This document shows, in pieces, positions 20,936 to 33,500 of a DNA stretch of 64,000 nucleotides; positions within the stretch are counted from its first letter, which is position 1; the number at the start of each line of letters is the position of its first letter. The notes under the pieces were generated by a model, which saw only the letters and a list, made by a program, of their open reading frames with translations, was not told the origin of the DNA and searched no databases. The position numbers and the translations under genes are program-made. The DNA is from Caenorhabditis remanei. Lineage: Eukaryota > Nematoda > Chromadorea > Rhabditida > Rhabditidae. The stretch covers positions 21,140,587 through 21,204,586 of the forward strand of contig NC_071333.1 in assembly GCF_010183535.1 (NCBI RefSeq), written 5' to 3'.

Positions 20936-22110
20936 ACTTAGTTGTGATATAACTCTCAATTTTCCACCTGCAAATCGACCGATTTAATCAGAATCCAAAA
21001 ACGATACTACGCTAGGTTGGTTTCTTGACAATGCCAAAATTTTGGTTTGGCCGCAATGTCTCATTCTGTTACATTTCTCCTCATTCTCCTGTGTGATTAT
21101 TCAGAGCTAACATTTCGATGTCTTCATCATCATACGTGTGACTGGTTAAACTATTACTTTCAGCGGACATCCTTCCAAAGGTTTTTGGTCAAAGTACTCA
21201 GTTGTACAGCGGAATTTCTGGAAATCAATATATCTAGGTCGCTGCGTCGTTTTCTATTAGTTCATTGAGCATGCGAGAAGTTCGGAAATGCGAAAAACTC
21301 TTCTTGTTTGTCCATTTCCTTCGCGTTCCAATAGTGCTCTTTCTGACCGAAACAATGTGGTATTGTGAAACCTGAAAAATAAGAAAATAAACTTGGTATG
21401 CTACAAATATGGTCAGACTAACCTTCTTTGAAATTTCTTGAATTGAACACCGGTTGGTATTCTCTTTGTGTAGACGGCATCATATGCTAAGTCAATATTC
21501 AGCGATTTGGATACCTTCGTGTTAAACTATGTGGTCACTTGACGACAGATTTCAGGGAAACTCTACGGAACGAGTATTCATGGCAAAATTGGCTTTTGGA
21601 TATCGCGCAAATTATGTGTTCAGCGGTAATCCACGTGGAATTTTGAATAATACAATTTCTCAGAGCCAAAGTGCTGGACGCTAACTGTCCATGTTTTCCC
21701 TGATTTCTAACTGCATGAAGACGGGGATAAACGTGTCGTGAATCTTTTTTTCCATATTCTCCAGTCAGCCATCTTTTGTGAAAAACCAGTTGCAGTTACA
21801 TCCCCCTTCACATTCGACAAATTGAAGAAAGTTGAAGAGGATAAACTCGGACGTCACGTTTTCAATTGTTCTGAAATTGATTAGTTTCATGAAATCCGGT
21901 AATACAACTTTACAAACTCACTTGCCTCATTTGGACAACAGCATCTCCCAGATACGGTCAGTCCGCTCATTTGCTCCAGACGACTTTTCCTTCAAAACCA
22001 GACTCTTATAACGATGAAAGACAGATGAGGAAGGTGGCGGAGCCTCTATAGAATGGCCAGTGGTTGGTGATGCCTCTAGTGAATTGAGATGATACTCCGT
22101 CAAACTCTAT
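20936..22110 (-). other. Exon-like stretches of an unidentified gene (fragmentary)
   Basis: On the minus strand several short open stretches are bounded by splice-like signals. One at about 21530-21422 reads through LNIDLAYDAVYTKRIP. Another at about 21372-21268 reads FGQKEHYWNAKEMDKQ and ends in TGA. One at 22080-21930 reads SVFHRYKSLVLKEKSS before a TGA. I could not chain them into one model nor recognise a family, so this is either a degraded gene or one with missing exons. Confidence 0.3.
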
Positions 22111-22139
22111 ATTACATTAATTGCCATATTTATTCTTCA

Positions 22140-23600
22140 CTATCCGGAAACTCGGTCGCAGGTTTCTTTAGTGCTGTTGGTTCCTAGTTCATTGCAGACG
22201 CATCTGGAAATTTAGGTTGGATAAGGTTGTAGGGTCTCCACAGACCAAATCTTCGCACTGATCACACTTTTTTCCTTCACGGCCTGGTTTACGTTGTCGT
22301 TATCCGTCAAAGATGTTGCTTTGAAGATTTGGAACACCCACATGCTTTGGAACAACTCTATTTGGACCACAACCCTCTCATCCAGTACCACTGGCAAGAT
22401 TGAAATGGTTCTCAGCGCATTGATCACATTGCATCCCGATGACGTTGTCGTGGCAAGGAAGGAGAAAAAGTAACCGAAAACTAAGAGGAATCAGAAATAA
22501 AGGGAACTGTTTTGATAAGTGATTTTTTGAAAAATGGAAATGATGTTTTCGAAAAGTTTGGAATCAGAAACGGGTAAAAGTTCTCTAATGCGTGATTCTT
22601 GTATCTGAGTATAACATTTTCCAACTAACCTCTGGCTAGTCTTCAATTCGGCATCTCCTTAATACCCTCAACACAATTTTCACATTGAGCACCCTCGGTA
22701 TGATGAAGACAGTTGAGACACTCTCCAGTGGCAGCATCACAACTTCTTTCCATCGACATATCAATATTTCTATTACAGTCGCACCGTTCGCAAGTTCCTC
22801 CAACTTCTGTTGGTGATCCCTAATAGTTTTGAGTGAATTCGCCTCATCCTTCTCCTCGGTAACGGGATCTGAAAGTTATATTTATTTATTAAGTTCAGGA
22901 AGCATTAAAAAATATTAACGTTTGTAGCATTTCAAAACTTTTGGAAACAGTAATGACTCACTTGCTTTGTATTACAAACAATATCTTGCGTATTGTTTCC
23001 TGACTTTCGGAGAAAACAAGTGTCGGCATGTTGATGATTGGACCTTCTGAACATGGGCATGTTTTACAAGGAATTACCACTCCTAGTCTCGGGTCTCCAT
23101 AGTATCCATCTTGTATCACAATAGTATCCAGTAGTGAGATCACGACAGTCGATACTCCAGAATTCTGGTCACAGATATTTGTGTGGTCGTTACACTGACA
23201 AGTACAGAATGCAGGGAATCCCCAGAATACAGGTTCACACTGATTACATAGTCTTCCATGAATACCCTTCTCTCGGCAAACACATTGTCCGAATTGTTTG
23301 TCGTAGTCATTTCCAAGAGATCCAACAGCATCGCAGTCGCATTTCTTGCATACAGTTGGTTTTTCCAACAACATTTGGTCTGCACTTGCATTGTCCTCCA
23401 TGAAAAGTTCCAGATACATATATAGTTCCAGATTGAATCAAAATTATATTAAAATGATTTTGATACTTGCTTAAGATAAATATCCATAGTTGATAATTCA
23501 TCTTTATTTTATTTTTCCATTGGTTTGTCATAAAATTTGTTTTTTTTTCCAGAGTCAACGAGAAGTTCTTTTCATTCGGCACTTGTTTGGACAAAACATG
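22140..23600 (-). pseudogene. Laminin-type EGF repeat gene fragment
   Basis: Minus-strand reading gives several laminin EGF-like modules: CDCDAVGSLG...GQCVCREKGIHGRLC (about 23370-23250), CNQCEPVFWGFPAFC, CQCNDHTNICDQNSGV, then DGYYGDPRLG. Further down come CDCNRN...CLNCLHHTEGAQCENC (about 22790-22660), FNLASGTG, and KCDQC before GDPT (~22250). Spacing and order fit the LE repeats of a laminin beta/gamma chain. The modules lie in different frames and contain stops, and no N-terminal or coiled-coil domain is present. It is therefore most likely a decayed partial duplicate of a laminin gene. Confidence 0.7.
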
Positions 23601-25640
23601 GATTTTTACTCATTAGACACTTCGACAAGTTTGGGATACCTATTGTGATGACTAAAAAGTAAGTATTAATTTTGTATTTTGACGAAAAATAACGTTATGA
23701 GCGCGGAAAGCGCTGTCCAATTTTTTTCGCAGATGGGTCAGATATGTTCAGACGCAAGTTAGCTATTTTTCGGATTTCGTTTGCATCACGTCCTTTTAAT
23801 GAATCGGTTCAGCTTTTAAAGGCTATCAAATTCACAATACGCTATGACAGGTAGCTATCACCAATTTCAGGCAATTTTTTTTTATGAATTCTAGTCCCGG
23901 AACCTACCTTTTTCATGTTGACGCTTTTCTGATAACACAATTCGGTTGAGAGAACTACACAGATCTTTGTCTGGGACCACGTCATTAGGTGATGAATTGA
24001 GTTCTGGCTTAATAGGGTCCGCAGGTATATCACGGAGATTTGTTTTCTGGAAAATAAGTAATAAAATTTACAATATTGCGACCAGGGATTGATTACACCA
24101 ACTAGTAAACTTAAAAAAATACTTCATTTAGACCCACTTTACAGTTAGCTACAAATGTCCAGTTGTTATCATCAGGCTGCTAATTGTAAGAGAGCTTTTG
24201 TAAAAAACTCCGCTCTGGGTTACTGTTGCTTTTCCAAAAGAAGAAGAACAAGTTGAGGTTGCTACAGTAACTCAGGGAGGTCGTTTAAAAAACATTGCTA
24301 ATTACCAGATCAGAGCCTATCTTGGGACTGTCTACAGTAAAAATGAAGAAGCATGCATTAAGGCTGCTCACAAAAAGTTTCTGAGCCATTAGATCAATTT
24401 TAATGATAATGTGACCTTCGAACAAAAAACTCTGATTTTGAGGTTCCACAGGACCTTGGTATAAAGAATAAAGTATTCCGAAAAGACATCCCACAGAAAA
24501 GTTGTCAACTACAAAAATATAGCTTAATGTTGAACTAGCTACTGTTGCAGTTCAGGAACCACAAGCCGGCTCCCTTGGATACTGTAGCACCCCGAGCTGC
24601 AATATATCTCATAATCTGTCTTCTAGAAGCTTTAACATGCAACAGTAACCCTAAAAAAAACGTTTCAAAAAAAGCGTTAACAGTTATGGTTGTAATTTCT
24701 GCTTCTCAATCTATAAAAAACAGGTTTTGCTAGATTTTAAAAAACATCAATTTTTCCCCGAGCAGGTGAAGAAAACACGTGAAAAGTTGCTTATTCACGT
24801 GAGCGAGAGAGAGAAAGAGACGACATGGAAATTAATCAGAAAACTGAACGATAAAGAGCACTTGGAGAGTTTGTACTTTTTTTCAATCACATTTTTAGTA
24901 TAAACCCCAAATGTTCGGTTCGTTAGCTCGAATTCTGTTCACTCACCTCATTCATTCTGCTTGAGCGGTAACAACCGACTTCTGACAACGTATTTTGGGT
25001 TATGAAGGCTCTGAAAATGTTACGATTGTAATTAATTTGATGAGGTATAGAAACAAATAAAGAAATGACAACAAATGCTTTTAAAAGATATTCTACAAGA
25101 ACAAGTGTAAAGAACTTTGCTTTTAGTCCACAATGATCTCTCACGCAAGCAGACAGCTTTCTCACCCGCAGACAACACTTATACAAACTAAGGCAAGGCC
25201 GTCACACGCCCAGTCATAAGATTTTGTTAAGGGTAGGTGCAGACAAGAATTTTTTGAAGGTTGAATGATCTTTGATTTGTTATGATCAGAGTTGTGCACC
25301 TCTATGATCTCGAAAAAGTAATTTGTACGATGTGCTAAAAGATAAAAGTAGAAAATGCGCTAAATTTGAAAAATGGAAAATGTTTAAAAATGGTTAGGAA
25401 ATGAAATTTCAGAATGATGAAAAACACCGTAGAAATTAGCCCACAATAAGAAAATGTGAAAACATAAAAATAATAGGATTCTGTATAATTCTGTGGAAAA
25501 ATGTTGAGTTTGAAATATAGTAATTTAATAAAAAAAAGCAAACTTCAGGAACTACCGAGTTTGATTGCTGTATCATGTTAAATAAAAAATTTGAAAGGTC
25601 AACTCTCAAAAAAAAAGTTTTTAGAAGTTTGACTAGATAC
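23601..25640. other. AT-rich stretch without identifiable gene
   Basis: Only short, low-complexity frames. The part 24100-24760 contains several CTACAGTA/CTGTAG-type motifs common in nematode repeats, but no complete terminal repeats were matched. It ends at the truncated BEL pol. Confidence 0.4.
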
Positions 25641-27381
25641 AGCACCGCTCAAAATGCCAAAATGGTCCGTTAAACCAATTAGTTTTTATCAAGTCTTCTT
25701 CGGAATCGCAGCCACGGGTGATGTGGTCTGCGGGGTTTTGGTCAGTAGCTACGTGCGAAAGGGATATTTCTATCTCTTTTTTCTCTTTCTTTATCTTTTG
25801 GAGGGTATTCCAAAGGTCTCTGCATCTATTTTCTACAAAAGTAGGTTGTTTTTCGCCTTTAATTGTTGAGTGATTTTTGATTTGTGCCAACGCTATGGTT
25901 GAGTCCGAAAAGATTTCTATTTCTTTTACATTACTTTGGAGTTGGCGAAGGGTATAATCTAGTAGTCTTACACCTATGAAAATTCCTAATAATTCAAGTC
26001 TCGGAATTGTCATTGTTTTAGTTTTGGGCGCAATTATTTGTTTGGCTGTTAGCAAATGGGTATTGAACTGACCTGGTTTAGCTTTTATAGCTGTTTTGAT
26101 GTAGATGCATACTCCGTATGTATGTTCTGAGGCGTCCGTGAAGACTGCTAAGCTGATTGGCTCGTTATGCGTGTAGGCAATGTGACGTCTAAATTTCAAA
26201 TTTGACGCATCTATTTTCTTTCTGTATTCAATCATTTCTTCTACAATTTTTTTCGGGATTATGTCGGTCCACTTGATTTTGTGGTCCGAAACTTTTTTAA
26301 GGATCATTTTTCCATCTAGGTACAGGGGAGCGAAGTACTGTAGTGGGTCGAAAACTGTGGTAATCTCACCTACTAGTTTCTTTTTGTTCATCTTCTTGTT
26401 ACTATCTAGGTTAAGGGTTGGTTTTCTGACTTGCATGGTGTCATTTTCCAGATCATAATTATATCCTAGAATCTTAACGTTGTCCGTATTTTTGGCTTTA
26501 TCTTCTGGTTTGATAAAACTTTCTGGGCAATTCACACTGAATTCCCGAATGTTCATTCCTAATTTGGTGAAGTAGAATTTTGCTAATTCATATAGTTTCG
26601 GGAGACTTTCTATGTCGTCTGTGTTCAAGAACAGGTTGTCTACGTAACACATATTTTCAATGGCGTTTATCAATTCTTGAGGAGCGTTAGCTTGTCTAAT
26701 ACCGTGAAGTATTGACATGGATAGTAGGAATGGTGAGCAGTTTGCTCCGAAAATGAGTCTAGTGAATTTCATAATTCTTATATTATCAGTAGTGGGGAGT
26801 TTAGTAGGATCTTTTAACAAGATGAATCTTAGGTAGTCTTTATCGCTTTTGTTGATCTCTACGGCGTGGAATGTATATCACCACTAAGGACATATTTTCC
26901 TTTTCTAATTCTCAATAGAATTCCTTGGAGTTCTGGGATCAAAGATGGGCCTTGATGTAAGGCATTGTTGAGACTAATTTCTCCAATTCTTTTACTAGAA
27001 GCGTCGAAAACGATTCTAATTTTTGTGGTGTTACTACTCTCATTAAATACTTGGCTATACGGTATGTAATAGCCGATGTCTGGGTCATTATTAATTTCTT
27101 CAATTATTCCGGATTTTTCCATTTCTTCAAAAGTCTCTGCTTGGTTTTTCCAGCATTCTTTTTTATGATTTGAGAGAACATTTTGCTTTACTCGGCAAAA
27201 TGCTACTTCTTTGTTAGTAGCTAGTTTTTCTTTCTGTCCTTTTTTGAACGGGAGGGGGGCAACAATTCTATTGTTTTCTGGGTTTATCTCAACTCTTTTC
27301 TTATAGTCTTCAATGATTTCTTCATTGGTGGGGTCGGAAGGAATCAGTAATACCTATATTACTGTTCTCAAAGTATTCCTC
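25633..27381 (-). pseudogene. BEL RT-RNase H fragment
   Basis: The upper part (27360-26859) codes for the RT start (RIVFDASSKRIGEISLNNAL, GILLRIRKGKYVLSGDI). Then a frameshift near 26850. The lower part (26820-25633) codes for LIFGANCSPFLL, the YVDNL palm motif, a connection domain and RNase H (FTDASEHTYGV, SDSTIALAQI, NPADHITRG). The frame then runs into unrelated sequence at about 25660, just after NWFNGP. Integrase is absent. The upper edge is the Mirage-like insertion. Confidence 0.85.
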
Positions 27382-27415
27382 TACTCAGGTATTTTTGGGC
27401 CAAGTTGCCCTCAAA

Positions 27416-27500
27416 TTGGGGCAAGTCGCGCTGAAAATGGGCATGGTGGCCCATTTTCAGGGTCACATGGCCCACTCGATGGGCAAAGTGCCCAGATTCG
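27416..27500. repeat. Subterminal GGGCA-type repeats, left end of the Mirage-like element
   Basis: Clustered short copies of GGGCA/TGGCCC and their complements lie just inside the left terminal inverted repeat, mirrored by many GTGCCCA motifs at 46195-46415. In CACTA-type elements such motifs bind the element's DNA-binding protein; that role here is inferred. Confidence 0.55.
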
Positions 27501-27599
27501 CTACAACGCGCGGCATTCCGCTCCCTTTGCTCCATCTTGAATGATTTATTTGTGACGAAGGGACAGGCCACTTATTCGACAACCGAGAATGGGAGTAAC

Positions 27600-27935
27600 G
27601 GGAGGTATAACAGAAAGTAGGATTAAAAAAAGTTATGGGCCTAATGACAAGGTAGCAGAAAAGTTAGCGAAAAACTATTTTGAGAATAAAATAGCTTTTC
27701 GCATTTACTGCTACCCTGTGAGTAGCTCCATCACTAACTGAAGTTAATAGACACCGGGAATGAGAGTCAAAGGGAGTTATAAAAAAAATAATAAAAAAGA
27801 TGAGGAGTGGCAGGATAGTTACAGTTATGGGCCTATTGACAAGGTAGCAGAAAAGAAAGCGAAAAACTACTTTGAAAGTAAAAATAGCTTTTCGCATTTC
27901 CTGCTACCCTGTGAGTAGCTCCATCACTAATTGCG
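27600..27935 (-). repeat. Two tandem ~190-bp units in the LINE 3' region
   Basis: The block with GACAAGGTAGCAGAAAAG, GCGAAAAACTA, TAGCTTTTCGCATTT and GTGAGTAGCTCCATCACTAA occurs at about 27631-27745 and again at 27824-27935. The upstream flanks (GGGAATGAGAG-like) are also alike. It is likely a duplicated 3' UTR. Confidence 0.8.
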
Positions 27936-28416
27936 GTTAAAAATAAGAAATTTATTCAAGTCTAACGATTTAATATTGGTTTTGAAAGACCGGGAAGATA
28001 ATTTCACCGGGAAACATAAAGAGGGTAGATAATTCCAGCAGTTCAAAGCTCGATTGGAAATGTACTGAGCATTAAGTTTGTTCGTATTCTTGATGATGCA
28101 TCTGCTATAGTACTGATGACGTCTAGGTAGTTTGTGCGTAGGATAGTGAGTGAACAATTTATTTTCACAAAATATTTCCTTGCTGACTGTAGATTTGTAG
28201 ATAAATATTAGGTCGCACACAAGACGTCGGTACTCCAGAGACTCAAGTCCACACAACTCCAAGGAATCATGATATGATAGATACTCAATGTTGAATTTGC
28301 TGAAACACCTGTAAAGGAAGGATTTTTGTATACCTTCCAATCTTCGAACTTGGACTTTTGCAACCGGAGAGAAGATGCATAATCCATATTCTAATATAGG
28401 CCTGACATATATGGTA
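27927..28416 (-). pseudogene. LINE reverse transcriptase, C-terminal part
   Basis: Starts at the MITE edge with the typical end-of-RT sequence YVRPILEYGLCIFSP and continues through RRLEGIQKSFLYRCF to NRALNCWNYLP, the usual C-terminal end of jockey/CR1-group RTs. It ends in TAA at 27927. It is continuous in frame with the 36807-37499 piece across the insertion. Confidence 0.85.
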
Positions 28417-28443
28417 TACAGTAGCGAGCATAAGTGAGCACCC

Positions 28444-28944
28444 TGTCGTGACAATAATAGCCCTAGCTATATTATCACAACTGGTACAATCTAAAACGTA
28501 GATTATTCTCCTATTCTTAATTAGAAAACGGTGAACTTCATATAGACGTGAGGAAGATATGATACCCTTAATTATTCCCTTGACCGACGTGCTCCACAAC
28601 TCCTTATCTTGATGACCCTACTACGTGGCACTGTCGATGTAGGAGGAAGAAACGCAATGAATCAGTATCTTCGAAAGAGTACGACAACAACAGCTGCAGC
28701 AGAGCCAAGCAACATCGCCAATGCCGTCAACTGCATCAACTGCTACACCCTCTCCTAACGCCGCACCTGGATCTCCAACGACTATCAAGATCACTGGATC
28801 TGAGAAAGGTATCGTATTTAACTCGCGTATATTTTCGAATAAACCGTTGTCATTTAAAACGTGTGTTGGCTATTCTTTCTAAGTTCAATTCCTCTCATTC
28901 CTCGCGGCCGGTTCGGGCTCACCACCCCATAAACCGTCGCGACA
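28444..28944 (+). repeat. 5' LTR of the young BEL element
   Basis: Paired with 35178-35678. Near-identity indicates recent insertion. It is followed directly by TGGTGCATCGACC, whose first ten bases match the 3' end expected of a metazoan tRNA-Gly (CGATGCACCA); that tRNA match is from memory. Confidence 0.93.
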
Positions 28945-29097
28945 TGGTGCATCGACCGGAGTTACTCGAACTTTGGTGGGATGAGAGGTCTCAGGGCTCG
29001 AAAGATTAGTCATCACAAAACGCAAAATTCGAGCGCTAGCAGGCTAGGATAGGCGACCGCTGTAGACGTCCTAATCGTAGGACACCTCTTATCGTAG

Positions 29098-29170
29098 AGA
29101 CACCAACTTCTATTCGAGAGGTGCAAACTTCTATTCGAGAGGTGAAAACTTCTATTCGAGAGGTGAAACA
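29098..29170 (+). repeat. Short tandem repeat in the BEL leader
   Basis: Three to four copies of a ~19-21-base unit AACTTCTATTCGAGAGGTG lie between primer site and gag. The leader (28958-29915) has no gag N-terminal frame. Confidence 0.85.
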
Positions 29171-29915
29171 AAGTCGTTGTTAACAAGGTGTCTGTGTGGG
29201 TTCGGGTGGGATCCGAACGAGTGGCAACATACAGTACACCAGGTAGGACAGCATATCGTTGATGTATGTCCCAGCGAGACGAGAGATGTTTTTTAGTCGA
29301 AAAAAAACTGATCAGCACATTGAACCACCATACACATAACTTGATCACTCTCTCAAAATAGCGTCAAATCTCGTACCTACCCCCTAAAACCGAATTCTCG
29401 TATTCATAACCACAATGATCGCATTGAAGGTGAAAAAACGGATCCATCATCTTCATCCGCAAAAACTTTTTTCAAAAACCGCAAATCGTGCGGGATGTTT
29501 CAATAAAATCGAGCTGGTCTTACATTAATTCACAGAATCTCGCAACAAGCCGTCCTTTGTCCGCTCGGTCCTACTCATAGTCGTTCCAACTAGATAGTAC
29601 TCCTTCTCGTAGGTTACCTGACACATCGAGTCAGAGGCAGTGTAAATCGTTACAAAAAAAGCATAATCGGTGCCTAACACAGTCGGTGTCTAACGTAAAA
29701 GACAAGAAAGCACAACGGTGCTCATAGAGAGTCATTTTTTATGACAAATTAGAGAAAAGATGTGGTAATGAAAATGTCAGATCGGAAACAAATAGCGTGG
29801 TCTAGATTCAGATTCTGGAGATTCACAGAAAATCTCACAACGATAGCCACAGAATCACCACCACCGACATACCACATCTTGAGGATGGTCTATCTCCCGT
29901 CGTATCGTTGACTCC

Positions 29916-30524
29916 GTGAAAGGGCCCAAAGTAGCGGGAACCAGCGAGAAGACGAGGCGACAGATCAGGAACTCTGCAACTGACAGGAAGTCGACTGGCC
30001 ACCTTCCGCAAATGCTCTCCAACATGGACCTCAAAACAACAACCCGTGAAACGTCACAGAATCACGAAAAGGATCGAACTTTTCAAGAACTGGTTGGAAT
30101 TACCTTTAACGCTATCGCCGAGAAGAGAGCTCTGGAAACAGCGGAGACAGAGAAGAAGCTGAAAACAAGAAGTACCGAAGTCTACTCACTCCAGACATCC
30201 GACGACCGAACAAAGAACAGGCATGGAGAGAAGTCAAAGAGAGCAGTAAAGTATCGATGTTTCTTTTGTGATTCGAAGGAGCATACGGCTCTGAACTGCA
30301 AGCTTAGTGTCGCCATGAAGTTGAAGGCTATAGAAGAAAAGAAGCTCTGCTCGAACTGCCTCCGCTCCAACCACAGCACTGAAAAGTGCAACTCGAAATT
30401 CTTTTGCTATCATTGTCGCGGACGTCATCACACAGGTATTTGTCAAGACGACGGAAAGAACGAGAACAAATCCAAGAATGGCAAGTTTTTTCGAGGCAAG
30501 GAGGATGGAACCTCCGATCAATAA
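29916..30524 (+). CDS. BEL gag remnant with three zinc knuckles (202 aa)
   Basis: Only the C-terminal part of gag is present: a Lys/Glu-rich region (AEKRALETAETEKKLK), then CFFCDSKEHTALNC, CSNCLRSNHSTEKC and CYHCRGRHHTGIC. The usual DUF1759 gag domain is missing. The frame overlaps the start of pol by 47 bases and is offset by one base. The overlap contains a run of six T's (AAGTTTTTTCG at 30482-30492) at which a one-base change of frame would join gag to pol. BEL elements normally have a single gag-pol frame, so this is either a one-base insertion or a programmed shift. The ATG at 29916 may not be the original start. Confidence 0.75.
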   Translation: MKGPKVAGTSEKTRRQIRNSATDRKSTGHLPQMLSNMDLKTTTRETSQNHEKDRTFQELVGITFNAIAEKRALETAETEKKLKTRSTEVYSLQTSDDRTKNRHGEKSKRAVKYRCFFCDSKEHTALNCKLSVAMKLKAIEEKKLCSNCLRSNHSTEKCNSKFFCYHCRGRHHTGICQDDGKNENKSKNGKFFRGKEDGTSDQ

Positions 30525-33500
30525 ATCACCAAGTAGCAACTATAAACCGTTGAAATCGTCAACGAACGGCAGCTCGGTGACTAGGTTGCAATCGGCAACC
30601 ACATCTGTCTCGTTATCTACGCTGGAATCGCCAGCAGCTGTTACCACTAAATCGCTAGAGGTCAACAAACCTACGTCTTCACTCGCGAAGATTAACACCC
30701 CACACGACCAATTACGTTTGGTCAACAATGCAGAAGAATCGAATTCTGAATCGATGGACATCGGTCCTGGAGATGACAACGAGTCATTTCAAATCTATGT
30801 CAGTCGTGGGATAGAAGAGGACAGCAAGCTACCGTTTATGACGTTGGTGACACCAGAAGGACACACTCTCCTGGCGTTGGCCGACTGCGGAGCATCCACG
30901 TCTCTCATATCAACTCAAACGGCGACAAAACTTAAACTCCGAATCGTCGGACAACGGAACCTACGATTCAAAGGTCTCATATCGGAGACACGAGATGAGG
31001 AATGCAAGTTCTACAGATTGGAAATCGCCGATCAATCGAAAAACGTCTGGGCAGCTACCGTAGCCAGCTACGGTGGAATCAGAATACCGTTTACGGCTCC
31101 GAACCTGTCACCTTCCGAATACAAACAACTAGACTCCTTGAAGTTCAACACGACCAAGATAAAAGATCTACAGCAATTCAATGGAAGGCCGATCGACATT
31201 ATCTTAGGAAACAACCTTCTTGGGAATATTCACCAGCAGCTGATAACTCTGGACAGCGGAAGGATGGTAACTCGTACCGTCATTGGATCCATTATCTATC
31301 CATCAATGGTCAAAAATGCTCTAGTCCCAGTAGATGGAAAGAAACCTATCGTGGTTACCGACGACATGGAGCACATCATTGTTCACACGTTGGACACTCC
31401 AGATTACGATCTTCCCGAAGATGGTCGTGTGGATTCCAAATCAAACGTCTCCAACCAGAAACTGGCAAAACAAGTGGAGCAACATTGGAACCTGGACCTT
31501 CTTGGAATTGAGCCGCCAGAAATCGTGAACAGCAAAGCTCGACTTAATGAACACATCGTCGAACAACAGAAACAATCATCTATTCGAGATGAAAACAACC
31601 TGATCAGCGCCACATTCCCATACAATGGAAGAGAGCAGTATCTCGATGACAATTTTCCTATCGCCCTCCAAAGACTCGTGTCCCTCACGACAGGACAAAC
31701 TATGGATACCCGGATGGAATACGATACGATTATACGGAAGCAAATCGACTCCGGAATCGTTGAAATCGTCACAACGGATATGAAGCCCTCTGGACCCATC
31801 TTCTACTTCCCACATCGAGGAGTCAGAAAGGAAAGTTCAGTAAATACCAAGTTACGGATTGTATTGGACGCGTCGTCGCATGGAAAAGGGAAGCTGTCCC
31901 TAAATGATTGCATTCATCCAGGACCATCGATACTTCAGAGCATTTTTGGGATTCTTATCAGATGTCGACTAAAGAAGTTCTTAATGATATCGGACATTGC
32001 GAAAGCATTTCATCAAATTCGACTACAGCCCCAATGCCGCGATTCTACACGTTTCTTATGGCTCAAGGACCCAACGAAGGATGCTACTCCGGATAACATA
32101 TTGGTGCTCAGATTCGCTCGGTTGCCCTTTGGAGTAAATTGCTCTCCATTTCTTCTGGCCATCACAATCCTCCAATACCTCGAAAACGATCCAAATCCAA
32201 TCAATGCAAAGATTCTGGAAAACCTCTATGTTGACAACATTGTGATGACAACGAACGACGAGGACGAGCTGTTCGCTTACTACGACCAACTCAAGAATAC
32301 TTTCAATCGAATGGCGATGAATCTCAGGGAGTTTTTATGCAATTGTCCGGAAGTCATGGAAAAAATCAAAGAAGATGACCGGGCACCCGACACCGCCAAC
32401 AAGCTTCTCGGCCATACATGGGATAGTCTGACGGACGTCATAAGTATTAAAATCGCGACACCACCAAATGGAATCCCCACGAAGAAGGAAGTTATCGCCT
32501 TCCTTGCTCAGAACTATGATCCAACCGGGATCATCACACCTCTCGTGGTGCCAATCAAGAAACTCATCACCCTGCTCTGGCAATTCGACTTGAGATGGAG
32601 TGACTTGATACCAGATGTACTTACTCCCCTGTGGAACAGTATCATTACACACTTCACCGAAACCGAATATGTAATACCTCGACAAGTCGTGTCGGCATAT
32701 AACTACACTGGAGTACAGTTGGTGCTCTTCTCAGATGCCTCAAAGGACAACTACGCAGCGACTGCATACCTACGTCATGAGTTTCCAGGACAGAAGTACG
32801 AGTCCCACTTGATCTGCTCAAAATCGAGAGTCAAACCAGGACGAGTTGGAATTACAATCCCGCAAATGGAACTTCTGGCACTGGAATCAGCAACGAACCT
32901 TGCGCTGAATCTGATGAACGAACTGCACATGCCAATCAAGCAGGTGATATTTTTCAGTGATAGTACATGTGTCCTACACTGGGTTTTACACAAAGTCGGA
33001 AACCACGTGGGACTAAAATGGGTGGCTAATCGAGTCACAAATATCCATAAGATTCTAGCGAAGTTAACCGAACTTCAACTCAATCCAGAAATGAGATACG
33101 TGCCAACAAACGCAAATCCAGCAGACATCGCCTCCCGAGGATGCACTCTAGCCGAACTGAAAGTCAACAAACTGTGGCACCACGGCCCATCCTTTCTCGA
33201 GCGATCTGGAGAAGACTGGCCTCAGACTCTGGAAACAGCACCTCCGGATGCCCGAATGTTTCATCTGTTCGTGGTACGTGACGGAGAAGTTCTATCTCGA
33301 GAACTACATCAGCTACCAAAACAAGAATCACAAGAAACAGCAGTCGTCAACAGCATGGAAGAGAAGGAAAATGGTGAATATGAGTCAATCGTGCCATATT
33401 CAAGAACTAACGACATGCGGAAGTTGACAACTACATGCAATTATGTGCTTCGATTTGTCCATAGCTGCATAAAAAAGCGGAACAATCGGTTCCCGACTAG

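Noticed and set aside
25636..25660. Mariner-like terminal sequence TACAGCACCGCTCAAAATGC at the truncated BEL end, similar to one near 19045
   Set aside because: No partner end was found, and the orientation would put the BEL sequence inside the element; probably a decayed tip or chance.
29013..29348. 111-aa minus-strand frame with repeated HLSNRS motifs
   Set aside because: Generated by the tandem ~20-base repeat in the BEL leader.
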